The notes under the pieces were generated by a model that was not told the origin of the DNA, did no database searches, and worked only from the letters and a program-made list of their open reading frames with translations. A DNA stretch of 64,000 nt from Hippasteria phrygiana (taxonomy: Eukaryota; Echinodermata; Asteroidea; Valvatida; Goniasteridae). Shown piece after piece: positions 45,138 through 56,896 of the stretch (within the stretch, counting starts at the first letter, position 1; every line of letters begins with the position of its first letter). A program made the translations under genes and the position numbers. The stretch spans positions 186,001-250,000 of the forward strand of contig JAZGUH010000935.1 of NCBI GenBank assembly GCA_037893225.1. The letters run 5' to 3'.

Positions 45138-45770
45138 CTGTCCCGAAATTGACACCAGATGGACACACGATAAAGGAAATGTTCAAATTCGGCTCTGATC
45201 GTAAAAACATCGGGCCATTCGTGAGGGCATCTTAAGCCATCGTATGACCGCCGGTGGAGTTTCTCAGGCTCCGGCAGCAACTTCGTGAGCGGTGGCAAAA
45301 TCTTTGGCATGCCAACAAATTGCCGAAGGACCTTGCGAAGGTTCATTTTCGTGTTGAATTCGTGTGTCCATTTTGCTCTTCGTAAGGCCATCGTGAGGGC
45401 ATCTTGTCAAATCGTGTCATCTTCGTCTTTACTTCGTGTGATCATCGGTGCCATCGGGCATTTTTCGCCTCACGAAGACAATACGAAGGAAACAAGAAGC
45501 TGCCCGATTGTCTTAGGAAGGCAATACGACGTCGTGTAGCCATCGTGTGGCCTTCGTGTGGCCTTCGTGTGTCCTGCGGGTAAACTACTTAATACAAATT
45601 CACATCTTCGTGTTGCCTTCGTGTGTGGTTCGGGTGCCATCGTGTGACCTTCTGTAGGCATCGTACTTGCTTCGGCTGTTGATTGGCTGTTGACCAAGTT
45701 CGGGGCCATCTTCGTGCGAAATTCAAAATTCCATATTCGTATGGCCATCTTGTGTCAATTTCGGGACAAC
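45138..45770. mobile_element. MITE with TGTCCCGAAATTGACAC ends
   Basis: Ends TGTCCCGAAATTGACAC and GTGTCAATTTCGGGACA are exact inverses. The arms carry many CTTCGTGTGGCC / GGCCATCGTGAGGGC-like motifs. Confidence 0.75.
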
Positions 45771-45889
45771 CCTACTTCATACAGAACAAATATGACGCCA
45801 ATTTTTTTTTAAAAGATACCCTGATGCACACATTTATTTAAAGGTAGTTTACAGCATTTGCAAACATCAATTGTACAATGTAAGTAAAT

Positions 45890-46187
45890 AGCAGTTGCAA
45901 GCATTCTGTGAAATCTTGGCACCTGTTGTGCTGTTGTTTTCAAGAAATGTATTTTGTTTTCCAACAAGTGTCGGCCGACAATTGTTGGAAATAGTTTAGT
46001 TCCCCGACCTGATAATTCCCTGACTCTATAAATTGCTTGGTTTTGTCTGATGTAGGGTCAGGGAACCAGACCACTAGAACATAATTTTTCTCTCTGTTTT
46101 CCCAGTACCTAGGTACACAAAACTTTAAACAGGTCAGTGTTACAGTATTCACTAGCACGCTATAAAATATTAACCCCCAAATCCATT
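45890..46187. repeat. Fragment of the ATGTAGTGTAC TTAA element
   Basis: TGTGAAATCTTGGCACCTG, CAAAACTTTAAACAGGTCAG and TTAACCCCCAAATCC match 62930-63415. A short piece with TCCCTGAC...GGTCAGGGAACCAGACC (46008-46075) is inserted, related to 8696-9114. Confidence 0.55.
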
Positions 46188-47400
46188 TATAGGTTTTCCC
46201 GGCCAATTTCACCATGTTTTCGTTCATTTTAACGCCTGGCTCATTCAATTTAGATTGAAATTGAATGGTCACGCAGATCGTCATTCGACAATAAAAAATA
46301 ATAATTCAAATTCACTATCCGAGCATTCTATCATATTTTAGCTTCACTCGTGCCTGTAAAAAATGCATTCAAATTAAAAGTATCGTATTGTTCATTCAAT
46401 TTCGTCTGGACCAGCAGTAAGGTGTTGATCGGGCATTCATTTTCATTAATAGGCAAACATTTCACCTTTTTTTAAGCATCATTTCCTGCATGTCCACATT
46501 CTTGCATGTCCGTATTCCTAAAAATGTCATAGTTATCTAAACGCAAATCATATCTGACGTATTCAATCCGTAGATATAGATCCACACATCTCTTTCTTAA
46601 CTAAGTCTTCAGACAGATAAGATGGCGAGCCTACAGGAGGGGAGGTGTGATCGTCTGATGGAATCGGCCCAAGAAAACAAATTACCTAAAAAGAAGTGTT
46701 CCCGATGGTACAACCATTGCCAAACATACATGCCCCGATGTCTTGCACATGAAGAGATCGATGGGTGAATCAGAACGAAAAAGAACAGTAAACAAAGTTA
46801 AAAAATTATAGGATTCGTAAATTTGTCAACATACAGATGCCCCTATCAACAGAGATCAACAGTGAAAAAGAAAATTCCTTACCCCTTTTCATTTCATTAG
46901 TTTACATCATCCATCCCTCATATCAGTTCAGATGTTACATTATAAATGTTACAAACAATTCCGTTATAAATTTTACAAAATGTTTATAAAAACCTCAGAA
47001 GACAATAGGAAAATATATCAATTAAAAAATCTTATTATTTTAAATGACCATATGATGAAAATGATTGCCCATAAATGAATAAGAAAAGAAAAGCATGGTC
47101 GTACGTCATATGCACGCCGACGTTCGCTAATTTGAATGCTTCAACCGTCAAAGGATGTCACGAAACTCAATGTAAGAATGCAACAAATGAAGTTTTGAAT
47201 GCACCAAAACGAAATAGAATGCCCCCTCAACGAAAACGAACATTAGGCACAAAATCTTGGGTGCTTACAAATTGAAAATGAATGCCCAAACAGTGAAAAA
47301 GAAACCTTATTTTGATCAGATGTGTAAAAACCACGCGAATTTGAATGACCAATAACGAAAAGGATCAGAAAAATTCGCAAATTGGCCGGGAAAACCTATA
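46188..47400. mobile_element. 1.2-kb element with TATAGGTTTTCCCGGCCAAT ends
   Basis: The 22-base end and its exact inverse stand at 46188-46209 and 47379-47400. Repeated GAATGCCC/GAATGNCC motifs lie in the arms. No transposase frame. Confidence 0.7.
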
Positions 47401-47527
47401 TTTCTGAAAATTACAGCAAAAGAAAATGTTGTCTACTGCCTTTAATCCTGACTTGTGTGAAGAAAAGTTTGAAGGAATTGGGAAATTTGCGCAAAAAGTT
47501 GTATGAGGTCTTCCTGCTTCTTTCTAG

Positions 47528-47679
47528 GTCTGTTGCATGTGGGTGACATCATCAAGGAAGTGAATGGCATTGATGTGACTAATGATCCGGATGCACTTCA
47601 GGAGCATGTCAAGACAGCATCAGGAAACGTCACTCTAAAGATCATTCCAAGCTATCACCACAATTACCGACTTCTGCCT
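47528..47679 (+). CDS. MAGUK exon: PDZ C-terminal half
   Basis: The acceptor TTCTAG ends at 47527 and the donor GTAAGT starts at 47680. It is phase 1 in and phase 0 out. It encodes GLLHVGDIIKEVNGIDVTND, identical in its first 14 residues to MPP2/MPP6, then the alpha-B helix and last strand (SGNVTLKIIPSY) and a short PDZ-SH3 linker HHNYRLLP. This is one of the best-conserved blocks of the gene. Confidence 0.97.
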
Positions 47680-47708
47680 GTAAGTACAACCAGGGGTATC
47701 AGTCAATA

Positions 47709-48075
47709 GAGTACCGAAGTCTGACGTCAGTTAGCACAACTGGCTACAAACAAATGAAGATTTCAACTGTTCCTTTAACCCCTTGCGTACGGATGACGCC
47801 ATATGGCGTCCAAAAAAAGTGGCACCAGGCTGGATGACGCCATTTGCCGCCGTTTGTGCAGTTTCAATCCATTGTTGGAGTATTGTTTATGTTACGCTTG
47901 ACTGCACAAACACGTTGTAGAGGTTCGCTTGGCTGCCAGAACCACCGCGACACCCCGACGTCTCCCGTAAAACCGTACTCAAGGGGTTAACAGCCAGTCG
48001 TGCAAACACATTGACACAAAATAACAAAAGTATTCTGGTTCCAAACATTGCATTGACGTCATCACTTCGGTACTC
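47709..48075. mobile_element. TA-flanked element with GAGTACCGAAGT ends
   Basis: TA / GAGTACCGAAGTCTGACGTC and GACGTCATCACTTCGGTACT then C / TA. A TTAA MITE is nested inside. A relative is at about 25614-25715. It starts 29 bases after a MAGUK exon. Confidence 0.6.
47775..47990. mobile_element. TTAA-flanked MITE, CCCCTTG family, copy 5 (inverted)
   Basis: TTAA edges; ends CCCCTTGCGTACGG and CCGTACTCAAGGGG. Nested in the element above. Confidence 0.85.
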
Positions 48076-48096
48076 TATGGCTTTGCTCCCATAGGA

Positions 48097-48870
48097 TATG
48101 GGTCATTTCATCAATTTAGGGTCCAAAAGTGTGACGTTTTTGGTGTTCCTGTTACATAGTGACGTGTATGAGATTTTGCAATTCAAGACGCATTCTTTAA
48201 CCCTCCTACTATTATAACTATCACAGCCTATCCAAAAATCTACCCACTTCCTCTGACAGGTTGTGTGTGTTTCAACCTGTCACTCGATAGGTTTTGATAT
48301 AGGGCAGTTGGCTCCATTTTGGCACCAAGAGGGGGAGGGTTAATGCCTTCTATCTTCAAGAGTGATTAAAGTATCTGCCAAACAAGTAACAAATATCCGT
48401 CTTGGATACTGTATACGATCACGTGTCCGGTCTATAAAAACGACTGGCATACTCCAAGCATGATATCACACATCAGCCAGCTAGCTATGGAGCTGTATCA
48501 TTGGTACCCATGCAATTGTCACTTACACTGTTGATGTCAGTAAACTGTAGTGGGAGCAGCGGACGATACGGAATAACAAGATACCGGGAATTGACATTGG
48601 AAGTGACCCAAATTTTGTTGCCTCTGAGAGTGCGTGTCGAGCAAGGCAAGTTGAACTGAAAAAACTGGGTTTGGCAACATACAAATATAACATAGCACCC
48701 TCGGCTTCGCCTCTGGTGCTATGCGTCCCGCACATGTTAAAAACGTCATATCTCGCATCACAGCAGTCAACAATTGTTAAATGATTTTTTATACACAGGT
48801 GAGTTGTAACATAACAGGGACACCAAAAAAGTCACACCTTTTGGATCCCAAATTAATGGAATGACCCATA
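48097..48870. mobile_element. Element with TATGGGTCATT ends, about 60-bp arms
   Basis: TATGGGTCATTTCATCAATT, GGGTCCAAAAG and TTTTTGGTGTTCCTGTTA recur inverted at 48808-48870. A short CCCTCCT TTAA MITE is inserted at 48197-48343. Confidence 0.7.
48197..48343. mobile_element. Short TTAA-flanked MITE with CCCTCCTACT ends
   Basis: TTAA/CCCTCCTACTATT ... GGGGGAGGG/TTAA. Inverse-oriented relative of 37194-37348. Confidence 0.75.
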
Positions 48871-49142
48871 TACACAGCAGATTATATGCACCTGAGCAGT
48901 TTCAGTGCCTTGAAGATTTCTTGAACTATGGTCTAAAATTTAACAAGGGCTCACAGCGATTTTTTATTGAAAGACTAGATAGGAAAGTGCCATTTTTGCT
49001 GTTTTTGTATTTTGTCATTTTGCCTTTTGGTTATTTCCATGGAGCCGTTCTGTGATGTGTGTGGCAGTTTCTCCCTATGGTACATTCCATGTCCCTTTCT
49101 GTCTGAAAATGTGTTTGACTTCTGTTCAGCCTTCTCTGTTTG

Positions 49143-49143
<1 letters not shown>

Positions 49144-49178
<35 letters not shown>
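49144..49178. repeat. CT microsatellite
   Basis: About 16 CT dinucleotides, lying 150 bases before the candidate microexon. Confidence 0.9.
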
Positions 49179-49180
<2 letters not shown>

Positions 49181-49329
49181 CTAGCTGAGTGAACATGTAT
49201 GCGTGTTTATACTGCCGTCTGTCTTATGTCTCATTCTTCCTAGAATTTCTGGTGTGTTCCATGGTAGTTTGTGTGTGAATTTTTCTACTAACAGAACTGT
49301 AACTTAAAAACTCATGTTTGTTATTTTAG

Positions 49330-49353
49330 GCCACCTTCAGAAAGAGCCGAGTG
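49330..49353 (+). CDS. Candidate 24-nt microexon in the PDZ-SH3 linker
   Basis: The acceptor TTTTAG ends at 49329 and the donor GTATGT starts at 49354. The 24 bases encode ATFRKSRV in phase 0, and both neighbours are phase 0, so it can be included or skipped without shifting the frame. It would add two basic residues and a Ser in an RKS context to the linker. Splice sites and phase fit, but length alone makes chance possible. Confidence 0.45.
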
Positions 49354-49799
49354 GTATGTTGTGATATGTTGTAAATTTAGCACCCTTTTCCAAACTCCAA
49401 CACTCTTAAATTATCTTTCTTGGGGATAAATTATGTTCTGGTATGGATGAAATACAACACAATCTGCAGTTTTTTTTTTTTGTTTTTTTTTTCCTTAAAA
49501 CTTGAGGTTCGGGTTTTGGGGCATGATTTTTGAGCAAAGCAGAACATTTTCTGGATGTGATACGCATGGCGCTCTCCAAGTGCAATCGTCTTGATTCAGG
49601 ATCGGATTTTGTCCTGAGTGCTGTAGTTTTTTCATATAAGCTACACCAGCAGAAGGTACTGCATATATTTATAAAATATGAATTTTAACAGTTTCTGGTG
49701 CAAAATCCTTGCCTTGACATAATGACACAAGTCCCTAGAGCTCCAATACCTCATGTGCTTGCACTCTAGTACTTGCCTACAACACTGCTCGCACATTGA

Positions 49800-51614
49800 T
49801 TAAAAACCCTCCTACTCTTGAGGCAATTTATAAGAAAGTTTATTCACCATACAAAACCATACAGTGAGTCACTGAGTGTACAGCAGGTATACCATACAAA
49901 ACCGGACAGCTGTATGGTTTTGTATGGTCAAAAGACTTGCCTGTACTGAACTATGTAAGGTGATGAATGGTAAATCAACTTGACCTCTGTATGGCACTGT
50001 AAGGTTTTGTATGGTTGTACAGGCTGTGTCTGCTGGCAGGTGCAAGGTTTTGTATGGTGAACCAACTCCATTGTGTACTGGGGAACATTGATGAATAGGC
50101 CTATACCATTTTAGAATTAGGGTGGTTTCTCTTTATACATTACAGTCGACTCTCGGTAATAAGAGCTTGGTTAACACGAGAACCCGGCTAAGACGAGCAT
50201 TTTTTGTGGCCCGATTGAGCGCAAATGCATGTATTGTTATCTATTTTCCACGAACATTTTGGAAAACAACCTGTCAATCAGCGAATCCATTCAATTTGAA
50301 AAGTAATTGTAATGTTCGTTAATTCTGCAGTGCGGTTTTCACTCCGCGTACACATCACCTGTTTGTGTCTCATGCCGCAATGATAATGGCGCAATCATAA
50401 TGCTCGCTAATCCTGCTCTGTGGTTTTCACTCCATGTAGACATCAGCTGCTTGTGTCTCGAACGTGCCGCTAGAGGGGGCTATTAAAAGGTGGACAATGG
50501 GCAATTGCGGTTCCCGTGCCGCGATAGAGGGGTTTGTTTATGGCAGCTTTCATGCCGTCGGAACGCGTAAACTGTGAAAACAGTAGCCTGCACTTGCTTT
50601 CGTTCCCCTTCCAGCCAGCAGGAAAAAAATAACCCAACCCAACCATGCCAAGGCAATCATGAAAAGCAGAATGTTTGGCGCCCTCTTTTGTTCAGTTATA
50701 TCAATCCCGTTTGTAACTCAAAATATTTAATTTACCCCCAGGATTATCAATTAATTTTAGAGCTTATTAATCCCCAATAGTCGCACCCCAACATTTCAAA
50801 TGTTACCTTAAAAAATAGTCATTAACGAAGACCCCCACGATCGAGAAACGCCCTCTGTTGTCTACAAAAAATGCACTGGTTTCCTCCCTTTTGTGCCTTA
50901 TGCTAGTTTCCGTGATGGTTACCAACTAACAAGAGCCCGGCCTCATCAAGATTTTTGTGTGTAGCTAATAATGCAGTGGTTTGCAGTGATCTTGGCAGCT
51001 CAAATCGCCCGGTCAGCGAACTCCAGAGGTTTTGTTCTTGTGCTCCGGTGTTGTTTTATTAAATATTACTGCTTGTTTTATTAAAAATCTGCTTGCAACA
51101 TTTTCATACATGTAACCAATATAAAGCAATACAATTTTATCGACACGATGTGCGTGGCGTTTACATCGTGTTTGGGGCCTATCCACGCATCACATTTATA
51201 CACAATAAAGGGGAAAACCTGCAGCCCGGATAGGACGAGAGCCCGGATAATACGAGATATTTGCGTAAGTCCGGAGGACCTCGTATTAACGAGAGTCGAC
51301 TGTATATATATCCCACCATAGCCCCAAGTAGTCTGTTGATAAGCCACAATGAAGTATATTCACCACACAAAACCATTTGGCATACATTGTACACCACCGT
51401 GAAGCATGTTTACCATACAAAACCATTTGGCATACACTGTGTACCACAGTGAAGCATACTTACCATACAAAACCATGTGTATGGTTTTGCCATGTCAATA
51501 AGCTTGCTATAGCATTACACTGTATGGTTTTGCCATGTGTGTGTTAATGCTATGGTAAAATTTTGATATGAACATTTTGTAAGGTTTTGTATGGTGAAAT
51601 AGTAGGAGGGTTAA
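49800..51614. mobile_element. DNA element with CCCTCCTACT ends, copy 2 (inverted)
   Basis: Inverse of 3150-4659 in both arms (GTATACCATACAAAACC, GGTGATGAATGGTAAATCAA, GGCTGTGTCTGCTGGCAGGT). TTAA at both edges. It carries the pogo-like insertion below instead of the one in copy 1. Confidence 0.75.
50141..51304. mobile_element. TA-flanked pogo/Tigger-like derivative
   Basis: TA / CAGTCGACTCTCGGTAATAA and TTAACGAGAGTCGACTG / TA. Subterminal GAGCCCGGATAATACGAG-type motifs. 1160 bp, no transposase recognised. Nested in the previous element. Confidence 0.8.
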
Positions 51615-51764
51615 TAACATGTGCGCAGTAAAAGTAGCTGTGCGGACCGATAGCTAGGTACCGGTCCCAAAGTGTGCATGCGTGTGTACTTTGCCCAATG
51701 TAATGGCTCTGCGTATGGTTAGTGAGGAATCGCTGCTAACCGTAGCCGAAAATTCTAGTTATCT

Positions 51765-52030
51765 TCTTTTCAAAGTGAACAAAGAAACTGGCATGAGCGG
51801 GATTCGAACCTGCGACCTTCGGGTTACCGTACCGGCACTCTACCAACTGAGCTATCTTGCCCTATGTTGGCGGTCTCCCAAATTGTCAGTATCTTTGTTC
51901 GATGGGTGCTAGTCAGAAGTCATAAACCCAGAATGCCGTATAGCCAGGGATCACACCCAATTTTTTCGATACAACCTGGGAAGTGATATTGTGGGGATCA
52001 CTTAATGGGGATACGACTTTTTAACTTATC
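51765..52030 (-). repeat. tRNA-derived SINE (family 1)
   Basis: Head at 51790-51861 (minus), A box TAGCTCAGTTGG and B box GGTTCGAATCCC, with the body toward 52030 (CCCAGAATGCCGTATAGCC). Confidence 0.75.
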
Positions 52031-52696
52031 TTATTTCACGGGTTACCAAGGAATTTTGGCTTGGATGCATACATACATCCTGTAACTAAAGATTCTGTTC
52101 ATCGCTTGAAAATTTCTAGGGATATTAGCTAATTTAAAGGATTTTATACCAGTAGACATGGCTAAGTCAGCAGCATTCTCTGCCAGTAGCTTGGCTTGTG
52201 ACTTACGTGAGCAAAGTATTACACTCTGGAGAGAAAAAAAAGAATAAAAATTCATCTTGAGTCAAGACCGTAAGTGTAGTGATTCGGATAGGTAATGCAT
52301 ACTCTTACCACAGGCAATGACAGGTGGAGGAATCCTATCGGTTACTGAATGTTTTTCCTATTGAACTTGGGAAAGTAGGTTTGGCTATGGGCTGTATTCA
52401 TGATATATCAAGCTCCTTGAATCCATCCTACAGAACATCAACATTTGCCTCCAAACACGGGCGTAAAGTTGTGCACATGCATGCATTTTAGTTCCACATG
52501 TTGTAGGGGCATTGGGGTATTCAAACCGTGGACGAAAAATGTTGGAGAACAAAAGAGAACAGCATACGTCCGCGATTAGGAGTGTGTACAAACATATGGA
52601 GGTCTTCCGAAAAAGTAAAAGTACAAACAAAAGGGGGAACAATAGGACGTCCACGTTTGGAGGTCGATACACGTTTGCGTGTACGTGCACTGTATA

Positions 52697-52863
52697 TACC
52701 TCCGAGGACAAGAGAAGAAAGGAAACACAAAGAAACCTTTCAGTCCTCGAACCTAGAATCTTTTGTTGAAATCGGTCCTCGAACGTAAGGATACGTGCTT
52801 AGTCTATGGGGGTTGGTTATATTAAAGGAACAATAGGAAACACAAAGCATTGTCCTCGGACGT
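52697..52863. mobile_element. MITE with TACNTCCGAGGACAA ends, copy 2
   Basis: TACCTCCGAGGACAA and TTGTCCTCGGACGTA. Same family as 27632-27803. Confidence 0.75.
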
Positions 52864-52957
52864 ATTGGGGAAGTACGACTGTGTGCACATGTGCATGTAT
52901 GCCCATTCCAGACACGGGCGCATGAAGCAGTGTTGTACTAGTATGTCAAGGTACATG

Positions 52958-53099
52958 TGAAGACTTCAGGCGCAAAAGCCTCTAAACGCCACTTCCCAGA
53001 AAAATGAGATAACGATATCAAGTGAAAGCGCTTTCACTTGATCGTTATCTCATTTTTCTGGGAAGTGGCATTTAGAGGCTTTTGCGCCTAAAGTCTTCA
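52958..53099. repeat. 142-bp near-perfect hairpin
   Basis: Arms of about 70 bases (TGAAGACTTCAGGCGCAAAA, CCACTTCCCAGAAAAATGAG, ATCAAGTGAAAGCG) meet at GCGCTTTCACTT with only a few mismatches and almost no loop. It is in the sense strand of the MAGUK intron. Confidence 0.9.
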
Positions 53100-53469
53100 T
53101 GTGTATCTGTTTTACTTTTTCAGATTTTAAGGGGCAACCTCACTTCCAAATTTTAGCATTTTTTTTGTGTATGACAACAACTAGCTTGAATGTGCGGTGT
53201 GCCCATGTGCGAGGTACCGTTACAGACTTGGGGTACTAGTACCTGCACGCGTTTAACTAAAAATCCCCAAAACACGACAGCAAATCTTATTTCAAAAATA
53301 TTTCATTATTTTACTTATCACGTTAATAATTTTTGGGGGGTTACGGTACACAAACCATTTCAGTGGATAAAATGATGAAAATAACTGGTGTATGGTGGGG
53401 GCCTTCAATCTGCCTGGGCTGAAGACCTTGATTTCCCTTGATGTACCAAGTCATGTATGGGTGACAAGG

Positions 53470-53640
53470 ATGTAGTCGAGTCCATCACAAGTCCTCTGCA
53501 AGTCCATCACAAGCACTCCAGTCCTCATTCCAATCACAAGCTATTCAAATGAGCTTTGACAAAGGCATTCCTTTTTCATTGTTCATCCAAAGGACTTCTG
53601 ACTGGACTTGCCAAAGGACTTGCAGGGACTCATTTTACGA
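53470..53640. mobile_element. AAGTCC/GGACTT subterminal-repeat element, copy 3 (inverted)
   Basis: Inverse of 42445-42670 (GTAGTCGAGTCCATCACAAG ... GGACTTCTGACTGGACTTG). Confidence 0.7.
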
Positions 53641-53677
53641 TCAACTGGAAATCGAACCCTTGAACAAATTATAATTA

Positions 53678-53747
53678 TTAACCCTAACTCCCTAGGTGGT
53701 GTGGAAAATCGTATTGAAATTGGAGGATTCAGGACTATTAGGGTTAA
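53678..53747. mobile_element. 70-bp TTAACCCTAA...TTAGGGTTAA element
   Basis: TTAA at both edges. This is the shortest complete member of the group, with TTGGAGGATTCAGGAC inside. Confidence 0.65.
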
Positions 53748-54116
53748 AGACCTTTGAGAAATTGCCATTGAAATTGTTTCACTGTTTTAATGGTGCGTGA
53801 AAGTTTTGCTAAATGTTTACCACATTAAACATAAAACCCATCTTTACCCCCGACCTATAGTTTGTTGCTCTCTGTAATTGCGCACTCTGAGTATGCTTTT
53901 AAGATAAACTTGATGGCATTTCGTAGAATCCTAGAACCCTCTTGGGGATTTCTGTAAGCACCCTGCCAAATAGAAACAGAATCCAATGACAGCAAATTGT
54001 GAAGCATGCTGAATCCAACAAAAGCCAACAGAAAGAAAGAAAATCTTTTGATCACTGCTCAGATAACTTACAAAAATTTTCCCCCGTTGGATATTGTTGG
54101 ATCTTGGCTGATTAGG

Positions 54117-54480
54117 ATGAACCCTAACTCCCTACATCATTTTTTCTACACATAGAGTATTTAACCTGAATCCTCCAATATTCTCCGATTCCAAAATCCT
54201 CCGATGCCTGTTACTGGGGACCACTGCCTGTTACTGGGGACCACTGCCTGAAACCTACAAAATATTTTGAATAAATAACCTCAATCCTCTGAAATCACCC
54301 AGCACCAGATTTGGCCCGATGACCTGGATCCTCCATTTTCCTCCGGAGGCAAAAACCCTCTAATGCCCTCAATCCTGCAAAATCCTCTGATGCTTAAACT
54401 TCCACAGAACCTCATTCCTCCAAATTGTTCCATTGGGCTTTTTGATGGATTTGGGGAAGTTAAGGTTGAGAGTCTATTTA
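54117..54480. repeat. TTAACCCTAAC-group repeat, complex
   Basis: GAACCCTAACTCCCTAC, many AATCCTCC/ATCCTCCATTTTCCTCC motifs; a 25-base stretch (CCTGTTACTGGGGACCACTG) is duplicated at 54208-54247. Confidence 0.5.
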
Positions 54481-54930
54481 CAATACACTCACCCTGTGTA
54501 TTGGTTGTGAGATTCCATAACTTTTTATTGAATAGCTTTTTTCTTGAAATATCAATTTTCCCATGGACTCCTTGTAAACTAACAACATTCCAGGATTTTC
54601 CATGAATGTGGGTATTCTGTTAATATCTCTTGTTCTCCTCATAAACCACAGTTCTCTTTCTGGAGTTAGTTACTGCACATGGTGTATCCGCAAAACTTCT
54701 CTCTAACTTGGTGCTGGTCATTTAAATTCTTTGTGAATTGACACTAGCTAAATTTGTCAATTTTGAAGGCATTGTTTACAATTAGACGTTATCCAGATTT
54801 TGTGGAGGTAAATTAGGAAAACCTCGACAAGGACATTGGTCAAACCAGTTTTTGCCAACTTGTGCTTGATCCATTCGTAATACCCCCCCCCCCACCCCCC
54901 CCCAAAAAAAAAGAGCTCTTTGTGTAAGAA

Positions 54931-55600
54931 GCCCTGTCCGCACTGGACTTATTTTGGTAAAACTTGCCGAGACGATGGGTACTTTCCCATTTTAAGTCCA
55001 GTGCGGACAGCCTAGGACGTTTTCCTCTCAGTTACTTTTCCTAAGTCCAGCGGTTACTTCTACCGGCCAACTTCTGCCCAGGAAAACTGACCAGGTAACT
55101 TTTCCCGAGACGATAAGTCCAGTGCGGACAATGCGAGTCGGTAAAAAGCGGCTCAGGAAAGCGTACATCCGGCCCGAGCGCAAGGTCATGCTCCACTGGG
55201 ACACCAAGCATGCGCTTTGCATTGCTTCACCGCGGTGCGGTGCACGTGGCAAGTTTCCAAATTCCAGTGCGTTGTTCCTTTTTTGTTTGCAATCATGGCA
55301 GATATTATTGATACAATCAGAAGTTTGATTGGTGCTAATCGATGTAGTCCTATGTGTACAAATCAGCCCGAAAAATGAAAAGGCACGCGTGATTTGGGTC
55401 AATCGTGTCAATGTAGTAAGGTCACGCAAAGCGCCCTCATGAGTCCTTATATTGACAGCTCGGTTACTTCTCCCACGGTCTCGGTAAAATTTTCCCGTGT
55501 CGAAAGTCCAAGTGCGGACAGTGGTCACATTTGACCATTTTTCATTTTACCATCGTCTTGGTAAAACCTTCCAAAAAATAAGTCCAGTGCAGTACATGTT
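54931..55600. mobile_element. MITE with CCCTGTCCGCACTGGACT ends, copy 2
   Basis: Shares with 33632-34213 the ends and GAGACGATGGGTACTTT, CGGCCCGAGCGC, CACGCAAAGCGCCCTCATGA. It contains an extra inverted AAGTCCAGTGCGGACA at about 54996. Confidence 0.75.
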
Positions 55601-55879
55601 CATAACAGTTCTTTGATTTTGGTCAAAGACTAATATGTTCAACCTCATTTCTATACTTTCATTTATTTTTTATTTGCATTGCAACATTGTCTGCAGTCCT
55701 AATTGTTGACAAACAATTGTTTATACAGTAAGCAAGGAATTGATTATTGCTGCTACCTACAGTAAACAAAATTACGCTTCCGATTAACATATTTTGTCAA
55801 ACAATCCACAAGGGATTAACATATTTCATGGGCTAGCAAGGAATTTTGGCTTGTGTGCATGCGTACATGTAGACTGTTA

Positions 55880-56026
55880 TTAACCCTAACCCCCTAGGCC
55901 CTTATTGCTAGGAACCATCCTCAATCCTCCAAAATCCTTTGCTTCAATCACCATTCATCCTCAATCCTCCAAAATCCTCCAAAACCACCATGAGGATTTT
56001 GGAGGATTGAGGAGGGTTAGGGTTAA
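55880..56026. mobile_element. TTAACCCTAACC element with CCTCCAAAATCC repeats
   Basis: TTAA edges, ends TTAACCCTAACCCCCTAGG and GGAGGGTTAGGGTTAA. AATCCTCCAAAATCCTCC and its inverse meet at about 55990. Confidence 0.7.
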
Positions 56027-56387
56027 GGGTTCTGCCCTTACGGGGTAAGTACAGAATTTCTTTGTTAGGTCAACTCTTTGCTGAACGAGCTATCACTGTT
56101 CTCAAGAATAAGCCAATCACAGTTTCTGTTGAATATCATGTGACATTTTAAATCCTAGACAAACAAAAAACTTTAAAGATGTGCAAGCACCTGCATGTGC
56201 ATCTTGTTCTTTAGAATGTAATATGTAATTGCATGACAAACGCAAATGTGATTCAACAATGGGCATGATGTGGTCCGTATGTTCATGCAATATCCAAAAC
56301 AACTGCGGTCATAGATAAGAGCATCAAACCAATAGATAAGAACTTAAAATATGTTCTATATATATATATATATATATACAGTGTGGG

Positions 56388-56650
56388 AGTGTGTGGTCTA
56401 GTGGTTAGGATTTGTGACTCATGATCAGATGGTCAGGGGTTCGAATCCAGCTACTGGCCATATGTTGTGTCCTTGGGCAAGCTACTTCATCCCTACTTGC
56501 CTCTCTCCACCCGGGAGTATAAATGGGTACTAGCATTAGCTGGGGAGTAACCTGCGATGGACTAGCATCCCGTCCAGGGGGGAATAGAAATATTCTCAGT
56601 CGTTTCATGTTACTGAAACCGGAGATAAACAGCCTGACTTTGCTTTGCTT
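56388..56650 (+). repeat. tRNA-derived SINE (family 2)
   Basis: Head with A box TGGTCTAGTGGTTAGGA and B box GGGTTCGAATCC. Body GTCCTTGGGCAAGCTACTTC, TCTCTCCACCCGGGAGTATA. An AT microsatellite lies directly before it at about 56357-56380. Confidence 0.75.
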
Positions 56651-56896
56651 GCTAATATATATATACAATGCACATGTATACAGTATGAGCAAAGCCTTTA
56701 GGAGCGCTTGTGTATGCATCGTGCCCTTATACGCTATTGCACATGCTGCACGTGTGCATAGTTGTCCAAAAACGACGATGGGTCAATTGCAGTCCCAATA
56801 GCACACAATGCAGCATGATGTATTTCATGAAATTGGGCGTGGGTGTGCCAGTAGAAGTGTGCATGCCTACAAATTTGCAAATAATTAAACACATCT

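Noticed and set aside
55880..56026. Interstitial telomere repeats (CCCTAA / TTAGGG)
   Set aside because: Only one or two units occur, always at the edges of TTAA-flanked elements; there is no tandem array.
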